From: Symsagittifera roscoffensis
Lineage: Eukaryota; Xenacoelomorpha; Acoela; Convolutidae
Assembly (NCBI RefSeq): GCF_963678635.1
Contig: NC_087071.1
Span: 4,851,624 to 4,915,623 of the forward strand
Reading direction: 5' to 3'
Length of the DNA: 64,000 nucleotides
Shown: positions 59,965 through 64,000 of the stretch, piece by piece
How positions within the stretch are numbered: the first letter of the stretch is position 1
How the letters are laid out: the number at the start of each line of letters is the position of its first letter
Notes under the pieces: model-generated
The model's input: the letters and a program-made list of their open reading frames with translations, nothing else
Databases searched by the model: none
Told to the model about the DNA's origin: nothing
Program-made: the position numbers and the translations under genes

Positions 59965-62764
59965 CTGCTTTGGTAATCACTTAAGTTTTTAGTTTTTGTT
60001 TTGTGACTATTTAAACCTGAGACTGAACAGTTCGGAACGAAGCTGATTCAACACACGAGTTAATATATTCAGTTTCTCTTGTTTGCTTATGGATTTTCTC
60101 TTCATGTCTTGCTTAAAATATTATTTTTTAGCCTTTTTGTCATTTCCTAGTCTCAAAAACTTTTCTTTTCTAACAGAAAACTCTGACGTGTTGAAAAGTA
60201 GGTAACTATGTAACTAACCTCAGGAGAAACAGTAAAGTTACGCAGATTTTCTATGAAAAACGAAAAAATGAAACACCCGGCCATTTATCCGACAAAAGAA
60301 TTTGAGTTGAAATTGAAAGTTTTGTGCAATCCAGAGGAAAGTATAAAAGTAAAGTTTCCCTCAAAACGAGTCAAAATTAGGTCGAAAAGTAGATAGATTT
60401 TATCGAAGTCAATTAAGCAGAATCAAGTTTTCAAGCAAAAAAAAACAAAAACCAGGAAATTTAAAAAATTCCGAGTATTGAAAATCCTAAAAAAGAAAAC
60501 CCAAACAAAAAAAAAAGATTTTTTTTTTGCCATTTTTTAATAGTTTTTTGGAGCCAATGAAACTAATTTTGAAACTGAAAAGAGTTTCAAGTTTTAAATT
60601 TCAGCTCAAGTTGACGCTCCAGTTTTTAAGAACCAATGCAGATGTCAAAATTTATAATGTACTAATGAAATTATTAGATATGAAAAAAAATAATTTGGAG
60701 CTACGCTGTTTTCAGCTCATTTTTTTTCTCCTTGCCCATATATTTTTATGCCTGAATTCTCAACAAAACTTCGCGTGAATTATTTGCCGTTTTTTGTTTG
60801 CAAGGTCAAGAAAGGTAAAAGTTTTCTGTTCGAAGTTTTGATGATGTCTTTTGGCGGATCTATTACACTTTTGGCTCAGTTTGTCCTTTCAATTGACAGA
60901 AAAAATTATATCAACGTCCTAATTATTGCAAATTGTTTGCTTCGTTGATCTTAGAATTGAAGCTAACAATTAATCCAAACTTTTCGGATTCTTCAAGCTA
61001 CACAAAAAGAGCAAGTTTTATAAAAAAAAATCAAATTTCACTCATGTATTTGATACAATTTTGTAAGAAAAATAGGGTTCAAAATTTTGATTTTTTTTGG
61101 ATATTCGTGTAATCTTGGAGCCAAATGCTGATTTGAAGAAATCTGTACTGTCACTTTCGACCAAAGGCCGATTTAGACGTGTTGTCGTTTTACTTTAAGT
61201 CTGCGTGAACAAGTTTTTCCTAGAGATTAAAAGGTCGGGCACTTCGCGGGTCTCATTTCAATCTGATTCTGATTCTTAAGTTCTCTAAATCTTTATTAAC
61301 ACCTTGAGAATAATTTTTTTTCTTCACAATGTTCATCGTGGATTCCAGTTTTGAGGCATATTAGTATCACAATCAAAACATCTAAGATTTGTTCTGTTTT
61401 TTGTTTGTTTTGTTTTTCAATTTTACCCTTCAAATTTACTCCTTGGCTGTATTCAGCGAGCTTACAACAGAAACTGTTTTGAAACGATTGAAATAAGAAA
61501 ATAAACAACTTAAATGAGCTGCATGGTTTTTTAGGAGCCAGTTGAATATTAGAGCCTTGATTTAAATTACGCGATAAGTAACCTAAGCTTATCATTTTTC
61601 CTTAAAAAATTTTCCTCGTTAGAGCTTTAATTTCAGTTGTATCATTCATTATCTTTGGGTTTCGTACAAAACGGAATTTGCAACTGGTTCAGCGGTCAAA
61701 ATTTAGCCAAGTGGTCAAATCTAGGGAAATATAAAAGCTTATTTTGTTGGCTGGTTTTTCGATTTTTTTTTGTCATCTAGATCTATCTAAAAAATTTGAT
61801 AGAGTAAATTTGTCAGCCAATATTTGTATTTTTTTCGCAGAAGTGTCAAATCGAGCTCTTTGATCTCAATTGTAACAACGGATTTAGTCTGCTGGTTTTC
61901 AGGTTCTTCTACAAAAAAATGTGAAAAATCATTAAAAGTAAGTTAGACTAGTTAAAAGAAAAAGATTAAAAGTTCTAGTGGTTGACATACTTTTTCGGGT
62001 TTATCTACGGTGGATAAACATCGCTAAAATGGTTAAAAAATTAATAAATCAAACAAAAATTTTCAACTAAACTGAGATTTTTGATTTTTTTACATGAGTT
62101 AGTAGTTTTTTGGACATTTTGGAGCAGTGGAAAAGAGCGTCCCACTAAAAATCGAACCCAAAAAAACTAGATTTCCAAGAAAGCCGTTAGCAACTACTGA
62201 GTGCGCATCTTAGCAAGGAATCAATCAGCTACAACCTGTGTCTCAAAATTGCTGTCCTTTTTCTGATTTAACGCAGACATAAATTGTTTTTCCCAGCACT
62301 AAATCATCGATAAAACAGTGCCAATTAATCGCTGACTGAAAAAGGCATCAAAGTTTTTTCTAGCTATCGATGGCCAGTTATTAACCTACAATAATTCAGT
62401 AATACTGAATCATCAATCGACTAATTATTACAAACTTGAATTTAATTTTTACGGTTTTGTCAAAAATTAAACATTGTTTGATAAGTTAACTGAAAATGTT
62501 CACAAAACTGGGTTTTGAATGACGCTGCGGTGTAATCTAAAAACGTTCATCTCGGATGCAGTACTTCTGCAAAAACAATTTTAAGTTCCATGCAATTTTT
62601 TTTAAATTTTGTTTATGAAAAAAATTTATTTTTTTTTATAATAAATTGATTTTTTTCAATAAAATTACATTTTTTGATGATAATAATTTCTTTTTCGATG
62701 TTTTTATTACTAGTGAAATTATTATAATTTGATTTTTGAAATAATATGATTTGTTTGCGTTTAG
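59965..62764. other. No gene seen up to the shared acceptor
   Basis: AT-rich intronic DNA. The final 200 bp are extremely T-rich and end in gcgtttag at the exon-2 acceptor. Confidence 0.5.
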
Positions 62765-62952
62765 AGTGAACCACAAAGACTACGGCATATCAAATGAGAA
62801 GTTCAACGACATAAAAGAGATGTTCAAAATGTACGACAAGAATGGCGACGGGAGGATATCGAAGGGGGAGTTGATGTTGACCATGCAGCTCATAGGGGCC
62901 AACCCCACCAAGGACGAGGTGGAGAATATGATCAGAGAAGTCGACACCGACG
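62765..62952 (+). CDS. Calmodulin-like protein exon 2: EF-hand 1 and start of EF-hand 2
   Basis: Certain coding exon. It reads VNHKDYGISNEKFNDIKEMF, then KMYDKNGDGRISKGELMLTM, then QLIGANPTKDEVENMIREVD and TDG. Loop 1 is D-K-N-G-D-G-R-I-S-K-G-E, with Ca ligands at positions 1, 3, 5, 9 (Ser) and 12 (Glu) and Gly at 6: a canonical, probably active EF-hand. The helix-linker (IGANPTKDEVENMI) matches the calmodulin/troponin C pattern. Acceptor gcgtttag precedes 62765, where A completes Glu with GA from exon 1A or 1B; the alternative AG two bases on would break the frame for both. The donor gacg|gtcagt at 62953 is phase 1 and splits EF loop 2. GC content is far above the flanks. By family knowledge it is a calcium sensor or buffer; the target is unknown. 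The frame's TTG at 62751 is intronic, not a start. Confidence 0.92.
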
Positions 62953-62993
62953 GTCAGTCACTCTTTTTCACTCTTTCTGTAATTTTCTGGGTT

Positions 62994-63228
62994 GAAATTG
63001 TTTTTTTTCACAATATTCTTATAAAATTTTTACAATATGTTTTCGCGAACAGAATTCTTACCAGATTTTGAATTTTTTTAGAATTTTACTAAGACCCGGA
63101 GATCGTTGGATCCCCGGGTCTTAGCAAAATTCAAAAACTTATTCAGAATTTGGTTAAAATCCTGTGCGCAAAAACATTTATATTGTAAAAATCTAATAAG
63201 AACAATGTGAAAAAAAAAAAACAATTTT
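62994..63228. repeat. Intronic foldback element (~110 bp inverted arms)
   Basis: The innermost 24 bp pair at 22 of 24: GAATTTTACTAAGACCCGG… (63081-63104) against 63109-63132, loop GTTG. Outward, TTTTTACAATAT, a CGCGAACAG/CTGTGCGC block and the T-rich/A-rich ends also pair in order with small gaps. It begins only ~40 bp after the exon-2 donor, so the nascent transcript could fold next to the splice site. Confidence 0.75.
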
Positions 63229-63330
63229 AGATGTACGGTTCATATAAGAAAATGAACAAAGATTAAAGATTCTTTTAAGATTTCGAATTGCAATATTACC
63301 AATGATAACTTCTCCAAGCATAGTAACCAA

Positions 63331-63360
63331 AATATGCTAAGAGAAGGAGACACGGACGGT
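63331..63360 (+). pseudogene. Relic of a duplicated EF-hand exon end, donor retained
   Basis: AATATGCTAAGAGAAGGAGA…CGGACG|gtgagt closely matches AATATGATCAGAGAAGTCGA…CGACG|gtcagt of exon 2 (about 24-25 of 30 bases). In frame it reads NMLREGDTDG against NMIREVDTDG and ends in the same phase 1. The frame stays open upstream to 63256 but is unlike the rest of exon 2, and no good acceptor is clear. It is either a partial exon duplication or a decayed alternative exon. Confidence 0.6.
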
Positions 63361-63420
63361 GAGTTCTTGTTCTAGATAGTTACTGGCTTTTTAAGTTTTT
63401 AAAATTTTCTTTTAAATTTT

Positions 63421-63510
63421 CTCCCCCACCTCACATAAGCATCAGCTTTTATGGATTAACGAGGAGTTTTACAATGTTAAGTATGAAGACCAATAAGTTT
63501 ATTTTGGCCT
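63421..63510 (+). repeat. Dispersed repeat family 6, copy 2
   Basis: CTCCCCCACCTCACATAAGC … TTTTATGGATTAACGAGGAG … AAGTATGAAGACCAA, matching 1914-2010 in order and orientation. A G-run follows at 63531. Confidence 0.65.
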
Positions 63511-63946
63511 AAATTTGCTGGGGTGCTATAGGGGGGGGGAGCCAGATAACTGATAAAACTGTAACCAAAAGGAAAATCACTTAAGATTTCGAGAAGAAAT
63601 CCAAAGGAAATTGCAAAGATATTGATTTCACATTCTGAATAGCGAATAGGTTAATATTTGAATAATTAATAGCTACAAGGTCAGTAAATTTGTATCTACC
63701 ACATAAATTGCTAAGCTGGAAACTTCTAACAATCGAAAATCAAAAATTAAGAAAAAATTACGACTATCTTCTTAAGGGACGAAAGACGATACCCGCAACA
63801 TTTATCAATTTTGAGTCAGAAATTTTAATAGTTTTTTTTAAATAGTTTTTCTATGATCCCTTAGGTTTTATTAACGTATCTTCCTGGCAAATTTATACTG
63901 GCTACATGTTTTTTGTTTATTTTTTGATGTTTGTGAGTTGTTGCAG

Positions 63947-64000
63947 GAAACGGATACATTGAGTTCAAAGAGTTTGTGCAGTTTGCCAAAGTGTACCTTC
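63947..64000 (+). CDS. Calmodulin-like protein exon 3 (partial): remainder of EF-hand 2
   Basis: Follows acceptor ttgttgcag. GA completes the Gly codon left by exon 2, then NGYIEFKEFVQFAKVYL runs to the window edge. With DTDG from exon 2 it forms loop D-T-D-G-N-G-Y-I-E-F-K-E, a full 12-residue canonical EF loop with acidic ligands at 1, 3, 9 and 12 and Asn at 5. The exon is cut by the end of the window; if the protein is calmodulin-like, a second EF-hand pair would follow. Confidence 0.92.

Larger units (their letters stand above)
18531..62764 (+). other. Predicted 44 kb intron of the 1A isoform
   Basis: Bounded by gtaagt at 18531 and gcgtttag at 62764. It contains the LINE, the MITEs, several duplications and exon 1B. 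No internal exon between 1A and 1B was found. The 1B isoform would use only 53414-62764 (9.35 kb). Confidence 0.45.
62953..63946 (+). other. 994 bp intron splitting EF loop 2
   Basis: gtcagt donor and ttgttgcag acceptor, phase 1. It contains a ~230 bp foldback, a short copy of the preceding exon's 3' end with its own donor, and family-6 repeat sequence. Confidence 0.9.

Noticed and set aside
62751-62764. TTG as start of the EF-hand ORF
   Set aside because: It is part of the T-rich splice acceptor. The coding exon begins at 62765 and needs an upstream exon ending in phase 2.
1-64000. CRISPR array, bacterial operon or phage features
   Set aside because: No regularly spaced repeat with unique spacers, no compact gene strings and no ribosome-binding-site context; the sequence is that of a eukaryotic intron-rich locus.

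Overview
The window is AT-rich, intron-dominated nuclear DNA of an invertebrate metazoan. The evidence is GT-AG splice junctions, an EF-hand protein gene split into short exons, introns of 1 to 44 kb, a CR1/Jockey-type non-LTR retrotransposon and many small inverted-repeat elements. I cannot place the species. Apart from the retrotransposon, no long reading frame exists. Real coding sequence is confined to short exons that I recognised by frame, splice sites and composition.

Layout, left to right. (1) 0.3-3.5 kb: a candidate two-exon gene on + for a short protein with a hydrophobic N-terminus and a very acidic remainder. Its intron carries a tandem array with an ~82 bp period. (2) 3.5-18 kb: intergenic-looking DNA with a 72 bp tandem repeat, hairpins, a 196 bp MITE and a 1.09 kb tandem duplication. 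Both copies of that duplication keep a TATA/initiator-like block and a 27-codon ORF. (3) 18.09-18.53 kb: nine TGACCTT (AAGGTCA) half-sites directly upstream of a candidate first exon (1A). (4) 18.5-62.8 kb: on my model this is one intron of the EF-hand gene. It holds foldback elements, a perfect 45 bp hairpin, a hAT-like MITE family, a duplicated ~1.7 kb block, an antisense CR1/Jockey-like LINE (35.1-39.1 kb) and a second candidate first exon (1B, 53.3 kb). Exon 1B is followed by an array of AGATCT palindromes. (5) 62.77-64.0 kb: two certain coding exons of a calmodulin-like protein, covering EF-hand 1 and most of EF-hand 2. The gene continues past the right edge.

The main biological reading is one EF-hand gene with two alternative first exons about 35 kb apart. 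Both end in phase 2 (…GA|gtaagt) and both complete the same codon at the shared acceptor at 62765. The two isoforms would share the calcium-binding core and differ in a basic N-terminal tail. Exon 1A has a dense nuclear-receptor half-site cluster in front of it. The splice phases are read directly from the sequence; transcription of either first exon is inference.
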